From assembly GCA_024734495.1 (NCBI GenBank), contig JALMQS010000088.1, positions 1,302,001 through 1,366,000 of the forward strand: a stretch of DNA of 64,000 nucleotides, given 5' to 3'. The notes under the pieces are model-generated. The model was not told where the DNA came from. It was given only the letters and a program-made list of their open reading frames with translations, and searched no databases. Position 1 is the first letter of the stretch. Every line of letters starts with the position of its first letter. Made by a program: the position numbers and the translations under genes. Shown here piece after piece: positions 52,931 through 64,000 of this stretch. Source of the DNA: Forficula auricularia (taxonomy: Eukaryota; Arthropoda; Insecta; Dermaptera; Forficulidae).

Positions 52931-53104
52931 TCTATACAGACATTTTTCGAGCATAAATAATGCTCAGTAAACAAAATGAAAGATTATTTTTGTCTTAGAA
53001 AAAAATCATTTAACATCTTATTTTTTTATGAATTGTTTTTACGATACCTTCAAAAACTGAGATGTTAAAAGATGTTTTTACAAAATTTTTGTACTTTTTT
53101 ACTT

Positions 53105-53360
53105 TACCATACATATATGGTCAATTATTGTAATCGTGCATGAAAAAAGTGTTGTTTTTCCTTCTTTTTTTTCGAAATATCTCAAAAACGGCTGAAACTA
53201 TTTTGATTAAAAAAATTGAGCAAAACCATGGCATTTCGGTCTACAAAAAAGTCCTAATAAGTGAACGTCGAAAAAATTATATTTTTTGAGATAATAATTG
53301 TTTTGTCAAAATGTCTGTTAGCTAGTCTGTTAGTCTGTGCGTTACCAAATTTTTGTGGAC
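53105..53360 (+). repeat. Dispersed repeat module, copy 2
   Basis: Partner of 5425-5690, ~85% alike by eye, beginning tactttaccatacata and ending gttaccaaatttttg. Confidence 0.6.
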
Positions 53361-53459
53361 GAGCTAGCTCAAAAGCTAGTGTGAATATCAAAACCAAATT
53401 TCACACCTAGTTTTGGTCCATTGAGATTAAGAGCTGATTAGATTTTGTTGCATATCGAC

Positions 53460-53710
53460 CCAAAATTAAGGGGGTTGGTGGGGGAGTTAAAAATTAAAAA
53501 TCTAGGCCATTTGAGCAAACTCAACCAAATTTTGTATACATAATCAGTGGGACCCCAGAAGTCTAAAAATGCAAAAACTAACCGCCCAAAATGGGGGGAG
53601 TGTAGGGTCAAAAAATGAAAATATAGGCTCTTGTACCAAACTCAACCAAATTTTGTATACATAATCAGTGGGTCCCCAGGAGTCTAAAAATGCAAAAACT
53701 AACCCCCTCC
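53460..53710 (+). repeat. Two direct ~125-bp units
   Basis: Units 53460-53585 and 53586-53710 share ccaaactcaaccaaattttg, tacataatcagtggg and aaaaatgcaaaaactaacc. They are relatives of the internal unit of the MITE at 25859-26512. Confidence 0.7.
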
Positions 53711-53807
53711 TCTACATGATTATAAATAATTTTATTAAATATAGGTTAGGGGCCAGGTTGTATGGTAAAGTCAAGTGGATGTCCACATCAGAACACGTCA
53801 GCTTATT

Positions 53808-53852
53808 TTTTACTGAGAATGAGCATGATTTATGCTCGAAACATGTCTGATT
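53808..53852 (+). ncRNA. Hammerhead-like core, one core substitution
   Basis: CUGAGAA at 53813-53819 (expected CUGANGA; the G before the last A is A). Unpaired U, stem II GAGCAU/AUGCUC (6 bp), GAAA, stem III ACA/UGU, GUC ending at 53847, and stem I UUA/UGA with one wobble. The same single-nucleotide offset before stem II as in the others. Probably weak or inactive because of the core change. Confidence 0.45.
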
Positions 53853-53880
53853 AATAAACATGAAGCTATATAAAAAACAA

Positions 53881-55037
53881 ATTTTTTTATTTTAAAGTGA
53901 TGCGTGAAGAATACAACAATTAATTTACATTTCCAATCAAGAAATAATTATTAAATTTTATAAATTAGTTATAAAAAAATACTTATATTTTTAAAGATAT
54001 AAAAAATATTTTTTTAAAAGATAAATGTTTTTGAGCTATATGATTCTTTTACAGAAAAATTATGACTTACACTGTTTGTTTTCTGATTTCTGAAGCCTCG
54101 ATATATGAAAATATATAGCGTGTGTTTTGTTGTCTATCTTTAAGAGCCTTATCTAAAGGTCAATAATTCATTCCCTACTATTTTGGCCCCCTTCCTCAAA
54201 AAATTTCAGTTAAAATTGAGCACATCTTTTTTAGTAACAGTCTATCTCTCTGAACTAGCTTCGTGGGAAAGCTTTGAGATTAAGATCTTTTCAAAAAAAT
54301 CACCCTTATTTTTGGGCAGTCTTTGCAATTTTGATCGATTAAGATCCCAGGATAATAAAAAGAACAAATTTCCAAATAAAATAATTTATTAGAATGTCAA
54401 TTTCAGTCTTTTAATAAACCGTCATTTAGAATTTCCTTCTTCATAGAAGTTTAAAGAGTGTCAATTAAGAAAGTAAGTAAGTAAAATTCTATAAGCCTAT
54501 AATAAATTTCACCCTTTCATTTTAGGTCCTGAAAAAGGAAAAGTTTCACTTTTTCCTTTAATTGTAGCCTAAACTCTACCAGTATGCAAAATTTCAGCAT
54601 TCTAGGATCAGTGGAAGTACTTTAGGTTTTTGATAAATATGTCAGTCAGTGAGTCAGTGTTAAAAATGACACTTTTCAGAGGTTAATAACTCAAGAACTA
54701 TAATAGATTTATTCATGAAATTTGGGATTCTATGTGTTCTAGTGGCTCTTATTAGGAGAGCAAAATTTAAAATGTGTAAGTCTAATAGTTTTTGAGTTAT
54801 GGGGGGGGGGGGGGTCGAAAGTAGCTTGAAATAATTCGTGTAAATATACACATGGCCCGTTTCTTTTCCGAGCTTGTCTGACACACTGCCGTGTGTCTGG
54901 ATTGATGTATCGAAAAGTTACAACACCAAAAACAACACTGATGGAGAAGACAGGAAGGTGGTGGTTACATGATTCGCTTCATTGACCATTTTAAGCCCGA
55001 ACAAGGAAAATGAGGATTTTAAAAGGTGAAAATGGAA
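53881..55037. other. No gene recognised
   Basis: AT-rich; frames at 54183-54392 and 54660-54884 unrecognised. A 12-base G run lies near 54802. Otherwise unassigned. Confidence 0.4.
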
Positions 55038-55041
55038 TTAA

Positions 55042-55667
55042 CCTTCCGTTAGACGCACTACCTCCGACATGGTTAGTCGCGTTCCACCTATGGTTTTTTC
55101 AAAGCCAAGTGAAATTTATTCTATTTATTTATTTATTTATTTAGATAAATTTACGGACTAGTAGATCCTTACAGATTTAAATAGTTAATTGTTACCGATT
55201 TAGAGTCATTAGAGATATAAAAGTATTAAATAACTTTTTTTAATTATAAAAACCAGAGGAAAAACGAATTTAGTCGCACGTTGCACCTACTGGGTGATAA
55301 ACAATATTTCCTCCATTTACTATTGAATTACAATCTAATTAATATTGGTATTATTATTATTACAATCTATGCAAAGTTTCCTAGTAATTGCAGAAAATAA
55401 GATAAAAAAAGGAAAATATATAATTCATAAAAATATTACATCCATTAATACTAAGCCCAATGGGTGCATTAAGCCTGTAGGGTGAACGGAGCTGCCGCAA
55501 CTCTGTACCGGCATGTTCAAAGCTCGGGAGTACATTGGCATATTAGTAATCAGAAGTTAGGAAGATAACATGAAGGCCCTCCCCCGGAAGCTTCTATAGT
55601 ATTGACAGCAGAGGAGAGAAAAGTGTAATAGGGATGCACCTGTGAGGTGAGCGCGACTAACGGAAGG
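55042..55667. mobile_element. piggyBac-like MITE with TTAA duplication
   Basis: 626 bp with ends CCTTCCGTTAGACGC and GCGCGACTAACGGAAGG flanked by TTAA at 55038-55041 and 55668-55671. Exact TTAA duplication is the signature of piggyBac. No transposase inside. Confidence 0.8.
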
Positions 55668-55950
55668 TTAAATAGTTCTTTATAAAAACAATCATAAAAC
55701 GTTTATTACTAATTCAAACGTTTATAAATGGAGCTAGACAGGCTTTCATCGCAATACTTCACCATTATATTCTATAATCTATAGATTATAAATGTGAAAG
55801 TAAAAATTGGGAAAAAAAGGTAGTTCTTGTAAGAAAAAATAATAAAGCAACTAAACACATGAATATTTTGAAAAAAGACAATGCTTGTTTAGATTGGATA
55901 AAGATTACATTGGTTAATAATAAAAGCAAAAGATAAAATTATTTTTCGTA

Positions 55951-57236
55951 TTGGATTGGCAACTAAGTAATTGCGGATTTTTTTAGAAAATCAAAGACAA
56001 TTTTTTCATGGAACTAAATAACTTTATTCTGTAATGTATTGCCCATTTTGATCAATGACCTTTTGCCATCTTTCAGGCAGCATCATAATCCCACGTTCAT
56101 AAAACTTCTGGTTTTTATTAGCAAAAAACTGAATCAGGTACGATTTGACATCATCATCATTATTGAAATTTTTACCATTCAAGGAGTTTTGTAAAGATCG
56201 AAATAAAAAGTAATCAGATGGTGCAAGGTCAGGACTATATGGTGGATGTGGCAAAACATCCCAACCAAGCTCCAATAATTTTTGCCGAGTGACCAAAGAT
56301 GTGTGTGGCCTTGCATTGTCATGATGGAATACAACACCTTTTCGATTTGTCAATTCGGCCCGCTTTTCTTCAACTGCATTGTTTAATTTCGTTAGTTGTT
56401 CAATGTAGACAACAGAATTGATCGTTCGGTTGGGTGGTAAGAGTTCAAAGTAGACAATTCCTTTGTAATCCCACCAAACTGATAACAAAACCTTCTTTTG
56501 ATGAATACCAGCTTTTGATGTTGTTTGAGCTGGTTCACCTGGCCTGCTCCACGATCTTTTCCGCTTGATATTGTTGTAAACAACCCATTTTTCATCGCCA
56601 GTTATCAGTCGTTTTAAAAATGGATCATTTTCATTACGCTTCTTTAGCAAATCGCAGCTGTTAATGCGTTGCGTTAAATGCGTTTCTTTCAGTTCGTGAG
56701 GAACCCATGTATCGAGTTTTTGAACATAGCCAAGTTGTTTTAAGTGATTTTCAATGCATGTATGTGATACATGAAGCTTCTCTGCAATCTCACGTGTTGT
56801 ACTGTGACGATCCGAATCGATTATTGCTTTGATTAGGTCGTCATCAACTTCAACTGGACGACCAGAGCGTTTTTCATCTTTGAGTGAAAAATCACCAGAA
56901 CGAAATTTGGCAAACCAATTTTGACACTGCCGTTCTTTAAAGGCTTCGTCGCCATAAACAGCACATAACTTTCTGTGAGCTTGCGATGCGTTTTTCCCTT
57001 TGCAGGAAATAAAAAAGCAAAATATGACGAAAATGTTCCTTTTGATTTTCCATTTTTCAACGAACGCCAAACGAAAACTACGCAACCGATCAAAAAACTT
57101 TTTTACTGATTGACAGCTGAATTGCCAACTATCAAATAACAAAATGTGTTTTACATTTGGACTACGCCAGCAAACCTAAAAATTCAACTGAAGCCATCTA
57201 TGAGTGAAACCCGCAATTACTTAGTTGCCAAACTTA
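55951..57236 (-). mobile_element. mariner element, mellifera-type, nearly complete
   Basis: 1286 bp with inverted ends (TTGGATTGGCAACTAAGTAA and ttacttagttgccaaactta) and TA at 55949-55950 and 57237-57238. The transposase reads through its catalytic region without a stop. This is the least damaged transposon in the window. Confidence 0.93.
56024..57053 (-). pseudogene. mariner transposase (DD34D), mellifera subfamily, frameshifted N-terminus
   Basis: The catalytic triad is present: TGDEKW (first D), HHDNARPH (second D) and SPDLAPSDYFLF (third D), with helix-turn-helix regions (GKNASQAHRKL, TTREIAEKLHVSH) and WVPHELKE before it, ending NGQYITE. The expected start MENQKEHFRHIL is at 57053, but one extra base near 57003 puts it out of frame. 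The long open frame instead reads upstream into unrelated codons from 57142. Apart from this shift the ~330 remaining codons are open. Confidence 0.92.
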
Positions 57237-57249
57237 TAAATAAAAACAA

Positions 57250-57415
57250 CCCTTCTGACATATAAAGTAAAGAAAATTCAAAAAATTTAAGAAACTTTTA
57301 AAATTTAAAAATATAAAATTCTAGCTAGGTTTCACAAAAAAAATAAAAAGACAAGAAGCTTGTTTAGCATGACTATATATATATTTCGGGGTATGAGTTC
57401 ACAGAGGAAACTGAG
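57250..57415 (-). repeat. Second hammerhead family, fragment
   Basis: aagtaaagaaaattc at 57266 and ctaggtttcac at 57326 match the 14590 and 27450 copies. A minus-strand ACCCCGAAAUAUAUAUAUAGUC part keeps GAAA and GUC but has no stem II partner or CUGANGA. Confidence 0.5.
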
Positions 57416-58410
57416 TACAAAAATATAAAATGCCCTAGAAGTAAAATTGCTTAACTTTAACAATAAGAGAAGGGAGGAGATGTATTAAGGGAGGGAAGGG
57501 TTAAGTACAAAAAAGATTTTTGTTTATCGAAATATAAGATTAAGGAGGTTTGGGACTGTTTATCATTTTTATAAGAAAATTCTCAAATTTTTTTAATTGA
57601 TGCATTAAATATTTATTCCCGAAATTTCTTTTGAATTCCTTTTAATATGGAAATAAATGGACCGAGCTTTTAAGGTAGTTGTTCCGCCAAATCCGTTTTT
57701 CTTGGGATTTTTTTGAAATTTAGACAGATTATTATTTAAATACTTCTGCATCGATTGGTGGCAAAACGAAATTTATGAACAATACAGTTCCGGAGACATT
57801 AAATTTCAAAAATTGAGTTTTTCAGGATCTTTAACATTGCACTATACGGGATATCGGAAAATTTACATACATATTTAATTATAATTAAGAAACCCTTCTT
57901 ACCATTTTTATAAAAAACTAAACCAACATTAAACAATAAGCAATACACATTTTAAGACAATTTTGATTCATAGTTACAACACAGTTTCTGAGATAATAAG
58001 GAATAAATAATGAAAATGTATAAAAAAAAATTTAGACTTAAAAACAATTTGGCAACAGCGCATTTATTTAACCAGCGAAAGATGCATGCGCTAGATTTTT
58101 TCAAAATTATAATTTTCATAAGGTGTAACGTAGGCGTTGATTACATTTGTTAAAAAATAACAAAACGATTTTTATAGAATTTTAAAATGGATTTTATCTG
58201 TTATTTTAATATAAAAATATTCAATCTCTTACAATAGTGGCAGATTTGTCAAACGAGCATGGCATTGGCTAGAATTGTTATATAAACAGCAAAAAAATTT
58301 GTGCTTATGAATTATGAATCCTTATTGTCTGTTCTATATACTCAGGCATTAACTTTTTGCTAGTATTGTCGCGAAACAACTACCTTAAAAATGTTTAAGA
58401 AAAAAATAAA
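57416..58410. other. No gene recognised
   Basis: AT-rich with a purine-rich patch at 57465-57500. Nothing assigned. Confidence 0.4.
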
Positions 58411-58729
58411 ACCGACTTCAAAAAAATTAAATGCAACAAATAAAATACACTAAAAGATATAAAATAATTATTATCTTATTTAGTTACAACTAAACGACGA
58501 AATATTAACATGAAATTACTTTTTGAAGTCGGTGCCAAACAAACTATACCTATAAGCGAGCGTACCCACCAAACGTACTAAGTAAGATCCGTCGAGTGCG
58601 ATTCATAAAAGGTATATGTTTGGCACCGACTTCAAAAAGTATTTCATGTTAATATTTCGTCGTTTAGTTGTAACTAAATAAGATAATTATTTTATACCTT
58701 TTAGTGTATTTAATTTTTTTGAAGTCGGT
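58411..58729. repeat. Terminal hairpin of copy B
   Basis: Arms 58411-58545 and 58619-58729 are complementary, with a loop containing cctataagcgagcgtaccc. It is the inverted-loop version of the hairpin at 20015-20351. Confidence 0.9.
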
Positions 58730-59044
58730 TTTATTTTTTTCTTAAAAATTTTTATTTTTCTCTTTTTAGTGATTTTATTAATAGTGATCCTATCATCAGA
58801 ACTTGACCAAATTAATATTGCACCATCACTAAGATACCCCCTTTCCAATAAAAAAAGAATCATCGAAATTGGTTCATAAACAAAGAAGTTAGTCCTGAAC
58901 AAACCTAACAAAAAAAGTCTAATACCTATAAAAATAAACTCCAACGGATCGTTGCTAAACTTTATCCAAATTCATTTGAAATATTAATATGTTTGTTCCT
59001 TTATTATTAATCAGATATCACTTGCAATTTGTAGTTCAAACTTG

Positions 59045-60512
59045 AGTTGTTTACCAAAAAAGAATTTAGTCTTTTTGATTTTAATTCGATTCTTCCACGT
59101 TTTCAGCAGAGGTTGCCATTAATGGTCAAAACATCAAAAATGGAATGCAATAAGGTTATTCCTCTAGTATTAGATAAGAATCGATCGTTATTTTTGATTT
59201 TATGTCGATTCCTCCATGTCTTCAGCAATGGTTACCAATAATAATCGAAACGTCAAAAACCTAATATAGAATTGTTATTCCTCAAGTATTAGATGAGAAT
59301 CGATGGCTATTTTTGATTTTAAGTCGATTCCTCCATGTCTTCAGCAATGGTTACCAATAAAAACCGAAATGTCAAAAATCCAATATAGAATGGTTATTCC
59401 TCAAGTATTAGATGAGAATCAATCGCTATTTTTGGTTTAAAGTCGATTTCTCTATGTCTTCAGCAATGGTTACCAATAAAAACCGAAACGCCAAAAATCC
59501 AATATAGAATGGTTATTCCTCAAGTATTAGATGAGAATCGATGGCTATTTTTGATTTTAAGTCGATTCCTCCATGTCTTCAGCAATGGTTACCAATAAAA
59601 ACCGAAATGTCAAAAATCCAATATAGAATGGTTATTCCTCAAGTATTAGATGAGAATCAATCGGTATTTTTGGTTTAAAGTCGATTTCTCTATGTCTTCA
59701 GCAATGGTTACCAATAAAAACCGAAATGTCAAAAATCCAATATAGAATGGTTATTCCTCAAGTATTAGATGAGAATCAATCGCTATTTTTGGTTTAAAGT
59801 CGATTTCTCTATGTCTTCAGCAATGGTTACCAATAAAAACCGAAACGCCAAAAATCCAATATAGAATGGTTATTCCTCAAGTATTAGATGAGAATCAATC
59901 GCTATTTTTGGTTTAAAGTCGATTTCTCTATGTCTTCAGCAATGGTTACCAATAAAAACCGAAACGCCAAAAATCCAATATAGAATGGTTATTCCTCAAG
60001 TATTAGATGAGAATCAATCGCTATTTTTGGTTTAAAGTCGATTTCTCTATGTCTTCAGCAATGGTTACCAATAAAAACCGAAACGCCAAAAATCCAATAT
60101 AGAATGGTTATTCCTCAAGTATTAGATGAGAATCAATCGCTATTTTTGGTTTAAAGTCGATTTCTCTATGTCTTCAGCAATGGTTACCAATAAAAACCGA
60201 AACGCCAAAAATCCAATATAGAATGGTTATTCCTCAAGTATTAGATGAGAATCAATCGCTATTTTTGGTTTTAAGTCGATTTCTCTATGTCTTCAACAAT
60301 GGTTACCAATAAAAACCGAAACGCCAAAAATCCAATATAGAATGGTTATTCCTCAAGTACTAGATGAGAATCAATCGCTATTTTTGGTTTTAAGTCGATT
60401 TCTCTATGCCTTCAGCAATGGTTACCAATAAAAACCGAAACGTCAAAAATCCAATATAGAATGGTTATTCCTCAAGTACTAGTTGAGAATCAATCGCTAT
60501 TTTTAGCATTTC
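59045..60512. repeat. 119-bp satellite array, ~12 units
   Basis: The word caatggttacc recurs at 59226, 59345, 59464, 59583, 59702, 59821, 59940, 60059, 60178, 60297 and 60416, always 119 bp apart, with a diverged first unit at 59107. Central units are nearly identical (ccgaaacgccaaaaatcc) and outer units more diverged, the usual pattern of unequal exchange. Confidence 0.97.
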
Positions 60513-60826
60513 ACAGAGAAAAGCCTATCCACTCTTACTTAGTTAGGTTAAATGAGTCCTATATTACCATAAACAGATCAAATGAATAAATTTTAAAGAA
60601 TTCAAAAATCTTACTTTAGAGTAAAGTACTTTAAAATATAATTTTACTAAAAACTTTATTTAACCTTTAACCCGAAATAAATAATGTTGTATAATACTAA
60701 TGTTTGTGGGCCGATATGTACCAAAAACTAATCAGCGCTTCATTTTGTTAAAATGATTGTAGGTTTTCAATTTCATTTCAATCGGTGCAAAGGTGTGGAA
60801 AAAATCGTGGACGAAAAAAACGAAAA

Positions 60827-60859
60827 CATCCATCCATCCATCCATCCATCCATCCATCC
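60827..60859. repeat. (ATCC)n microsatellite
   Basis: Eight units of the tetranucleotide inside copy B. The homologous place in copy C (42415-42435) has a short, broken run. Confidence 0.95.
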
Positions 60860-61241
60860 GCACGCACTTCCAAAAAAAATGGCACTTTTTGACCTCTCGA
60901 CGAGATTCCAGGTAATTTTTGGCAAAACCGCCACGTGCTAAAATTTAATCTCATTGAATACTTCAATTTGTGACCTTAATTGAGTCCATGGGTTCCGTAG
61001 TCTTTACCTGAGGACCCGTTGAAGTCGCGCTTGCCGCGCGACCGATTGCAATACTTTCTCCCATGCTTCGCATTGGATAAAGTAAAAATGGGACCAATCG
61101 GAAAGTAGACTGGACCCAATGCAAAAAAAAATTTCAAAATCGATCCACAATTGGCGGAGATATGAGGTAACATATCACAAAAAAAAAAAAAAAAAAAAAA
61201 TTCAGTCGAATAGAGAACCTCCTCCTTTTTTTGAAGTCGGT

Positions 61242-62566
61242 TAAAAAGGGCTATAACTTCTATACAGTTATTTGCAGCCAACATATTATCACAAAAGCAC
61301 TAGTAACTCTACTTGTTTAAATCGTTTTTGTGTTAAATAAATGTTTTTATGATGAGAAAAAAATTATCTGAATATTCTTTTTTTTAATATTATCAAAACG
61401 AAGATTTTTATTCGAAATTAACCTCATTATTAACAATTTTGTTATTAAAAAATTTGGTATGCAGAAGTTGTCAATCTGGAGAAATACAAAAGATTTTTTC
61501 GAAGTTCCACAAGATAGATAAGTAGTCTCGAACTTCCTTAAGGTAGTTCTTTGACAAATGCAAAAATTCCAAAAGTTTTTGAAACTTGGAATATAAGTCA
61601 TTAAAAGCATAATAAATACACTGTTAAAATTTGAAGACGAATTACCACACCAAACATGAAATAATTGCATTTAAAAATTACATTTTTAACATAGGGTAAA
61701 TAGGGAAAGGGTGGGGATATGATCATTATTTTATTTTTTTTCACCATCTTGATGAAAAACTAATATTTGTTAGAATAATATATTCGGAGTAACTTAAAAA
61801 AAAAAAAAATTGAAATTATTTACCACGTAGTTTCGATAAAAAACAAAAACACAAACCTATTTGGGCGATTTTTTTTAGTGGAGGGGATATAAGCACAATG
61901 GCTTGGAAATGATCTAGCAAGTATGTGTGTATCTATATAGAGATTTCGTAGTGTGAGTGGACAGTCACGTTAAAAAAAAATACCCTAAAATTTGAGTTCC
62001 TTTCATATTTCTAGAGTGGTTACGATGCTAAAACTTTTTGTGTGGATTGTCGCTAAAGAACCTCCTTAAGAAAGGATTTTGGAAGCTTGGAAAATACCTG
62101 GAGATTATAAATAAAACGAATGAATGGCATGTGTGGATGCTATTGTTTGGATGTATACATGTCTATTATTGGTTGTTTCTTAATGTCAAGTTGGTTATTA
62201 AGTATATTTTTATTATTATTTGTAATGGCTATTTTAATTTCTGATGATTCTAGTAAATCTAAATGTTTTTAAATTTTTTTGTGAAACTGTAAAATTGCTA
62301 GAAAACTGGGTTAAATTAAGTAAAACATGGTTACGAATTTTAGTAGTTCCTATTTAAGTATTTTATTGTTCGATTTTCTGACTGGGATTCTAGACTACGT
62401 TCTTGTAGTCTTAAATACTAGTTTTAAATAAAAATAATTAAGCAATTGTGTTTTTTTAAATAAACCCAAAGCAATCAAGCACATATTAACGTATTTACAC
62501 TAAAAATACGCATTTTGAAAAAATCTCACGTGAGAAAAAGGGGGGGGAGAGGGGGTCGACCCAAAT
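61242..62566. other. No gene recognised
   Basis: AT-rich. Frames at 61347-61670 and 62038-62244 have no family motif. A G-rich stretch (62539-62556) precedes the hammerhead-arm fragment. Confidence 0.4.
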
Positions 62567-62633
62567 CCAGCAGAAGACACACTCCTTCAATATATAAAAA
62601 TTCTGCTACTCTCGGCAAAAAACTTTCAATTTA
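62567..62633 (+). repeat. Hammerhead-element end fragment
   Basis: ccagcagaagacacactcct, then tcaatatataaaaattctgc and tactctcggcaaaaaactt match the right end of the element at 8772-9095. Truncated on the left, no ribozyme core. Confidence 0.75.
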
Positions 62634-62678
62634 AAATTTTTTAGTAATTTTTGTCAATTAATATTACGTTTCGACATA

Positions 62679-63810
62679 CGAGGTTTGTTCAAAAGAAAAG
62701 GTGAATTTTGAATTTTCGGGGGCTGTGTACATTTGATTATCGAATTTTTTTTGTTATGTTGGTACACATGTGTTAGTCATATGTTGGCATTATCAGCCCA
62801 TTTGGATTAGTAGTTTGTTGTTGACAACTGAAAAGGTTACGTTTGTGTATGTTCTTCGATTTTTGACTTTTGAAAAAAATGGATCAAAGAATATGTATTA
62901 AATTTTTCGTTAAAAATGGAATAAAGTGCTCCAAGGCACTTGAAATGTTGATTGTGGCATTCAGCGAGTCCGCTTTGTCTCAAAAAAGTGTTTATAAGTG
63001 GTACAAGCGCTTTACAGAAGGCCGAGAAGATGTTGATGACGATGAGCGTCCTGGAGTTGCAACCATGTCAACAAGTGAAGAAAACATTGAAACAGTGAAA
63101 AAAATTGTTTTGGAAAATCGTCGAATCACTATTAGGGAAGTTGCAGAGGGTCATAACTGGTGACGAAACGTGGGTATATGGTTATGACGTCGAAACCAAG
63201 GTCCAATCATCCCAATGGAAGCGGCCAGATGAGCCAAGACCGAAAAAAGCACACCAAGTTCGATCAAATGTGAAGGTTTTGCTCACTGTTTTCTTCGATT
63301 ACAATGGCGTGTTGCATCATGATTTCTTGCCAACAGGTCGTATGGTTAATAAGGAATACTATAAGGAAGTTATGCAACGTTTGCGTGAAGCAATACGGCT
63401 CAAACGATCGGAATTGTGGAAAAAATCATGGATTCTGCACGATAATGCACCAGCTCACACATCAATGCTTGTTCGTGATTTTTTGGCCAAAAACAACACC
63501 CTAATCATGCCTCAACCACTTTATTCACCAGATTTGGCTCCTGCGACTTTTTCCTATTCTCAAAACTGAAGAGACCAATGAAAGGAAAGCGTTTTGCCAC
63601 AATTGATGAGATAAAGTCATAATCGAAGAACGGGCTGATGGCCATACCGAAAAGCGCATTTCAGAAGTGCTTCGAGGATTGGAAGAAGCGCTGGCATAAG
63701 TGCATTATATCTGAGGGGATTACTTTGAAGGGGACAAAATGGATATTTATGAATAAATAAATACTTTTCAAAAAAAATCCAACTTCACCTTTTCTTTTGA
63801 ACAAACCTCG
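62679..63810 (+). mobile_element. mariner-like element with internal deletion
   Basis: 1132 bp with inverted ends CGAGGTTTGTTCAAAAGAAA and tttcttttgaacaaacctcg, flanked by TA at 62677-62678 and 63811-63812. The transposase has lost ~190 bp compared with full-size relatives and carries frameshifts. Confidence 0.93.
62879..63756 (+). pseudogene. mariner transposase, internally deleted
   Basis: N-terminal part MDQRICIKFFVKNGIKCSKA to RRITIREVAE is intact (helix-turn-helix). It then jumps near 63149 to ITGDETWVYGYDVETK, so about 60 residues including the second helix-turn-helix are gone and the frame changes. HDNAPAH (second D) is present. A lost base near 63543 destroys the third D (SPDLAPATF instead of APADF). 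The tail (RWHKCIISEG) is shifted again. Inactive; this type is annotated as GVQW3-like in insect genomes. Confidence 0.9.
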
Positions 63811-63812
63811 TA

Positions 63813-64000
63813 TATAATGTCTTAATCATATCTTTTGGCAATATCATTTCCTCATAAATGTGTCATAAATAATGTAGAATAGAAATTTATTATAGTATTA
63901 TTTATTACACATTCATATGGAAAATTGCATTGCTAAAAGACATGATTATGATATTGAATATGCCAAAACGTTGTATTATTTGACAAAAACTATTAAAAAA
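63813..64000. other. AT-rich end of window
   Basis: No gene or repeat recognised. Confidence 0.5.

Larger units (their letters stand above)
58411..61241 (-). mobile_element. Satellite foldback family, copy B (most complete)
   Basis: 2831 bp between ACCGACTTC (58411-58419) and GAAGTCGGT (61233-61241). Order from left: terminal hairpin 58411-58729, a 300-bp linker, the 119-bp satellite array, a 570-bp segment with a (ATCC)n run at 60827-60859, and an outer end with an A-tract (61178-61200). Copies A, C and D share parts in the same order. No transposase is encoded; the frames at 58687-61284 are repeat artefacts. Class unknown: short terminal inverted repeats and hairpins recall foldback or Helentron-like non-autonomous elements. 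Confidence 0.75.

Noticed and set aside
59047..60520. Possible CRISPR-like array because of regular spacing
   Set aside because: The entire 119-bp unit repeats without unique spacers, so it is a tandem satellite in a eukaryotic genome.

Overview
The window is AT-rich eukaryotic nuclear DNA dominated by transposable elements and their debris. Three mariner-type transposons, several hAT elements, non-LTR (LINE) fragments, tRNA- and 5S-like short repeats and hammerhead-bearing repeats suggest an arthropod, probably an insect, but the species cannot be fixed from the sequence. One host exon is convincing: an internal exon of a radial spoke head protein 9 homologue (RSPH9) on the minus strand at 48916-49219. 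A GC-rich island at 15.6-16.1 kb looks like a promoter plus a first coding exon with a signal peptide, also on the minus strand. A cluster of exon-like segments at 32.2-35.8 kb is weaker.

Layout. 0-10 kb: a short hAT element with an 8-bp target duplication, palindromic MITEs, and two small elements carrying hammerhead-ribozyme cores. 10-20 kb: LINE remnants, an inverted pair of tRNA-like repeats, the GC island, and diverged duplications of its upstream region surrounding a LINE ORF1 remnant. 19.6-21 kb: a foldback element. 22.5-25 kb: nested hammerhead-type elements and a broken irritans-type mariner. 25.8-31.5 kb: MITEs, a second hammerhead family, a perfect 65-bp palindrome, a 5S-derived SINE and a 5'-truncated LINE. 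32-36 kb: exon-like segments and an internal duplication interrupted by a hAT MITE. 38.9-45 kb: a tandem stem-loop repeat, a hAT element containing a Tc1-like element that itself carries a smaller insertion, and an inverted satellite block. 48.9-50.5 kb: the RSPH9 exon, a copied 66-bp piece of it, and two tandem tRNA-like genes with a greatly enlarged D-loop. 55-57 kb: a piggyBac-like MITE and a nearly complete mellifera-type mariner. 58.4-61.2 kb: a 2.8-kb foldback element with about twelve 119-bp tandem repeats. 62.7-63.8 kb: an internally deleted mariner.

The most interesting system is a set of small non-autonomous elements that carry hammerhead-ribozyme-like cores, are often built as head-to-head palindromes, and are flanked by exact 11-bp target duplications (16 bp in a second family). 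They resemble retrozymes or Penelope-derived repeats. No Penelope reverse transcriptase was recognised here, so any mobilising enzyme would come from elsewhere. The second notable system is the satellite-bearing foldback family, present as four rearranged copies.
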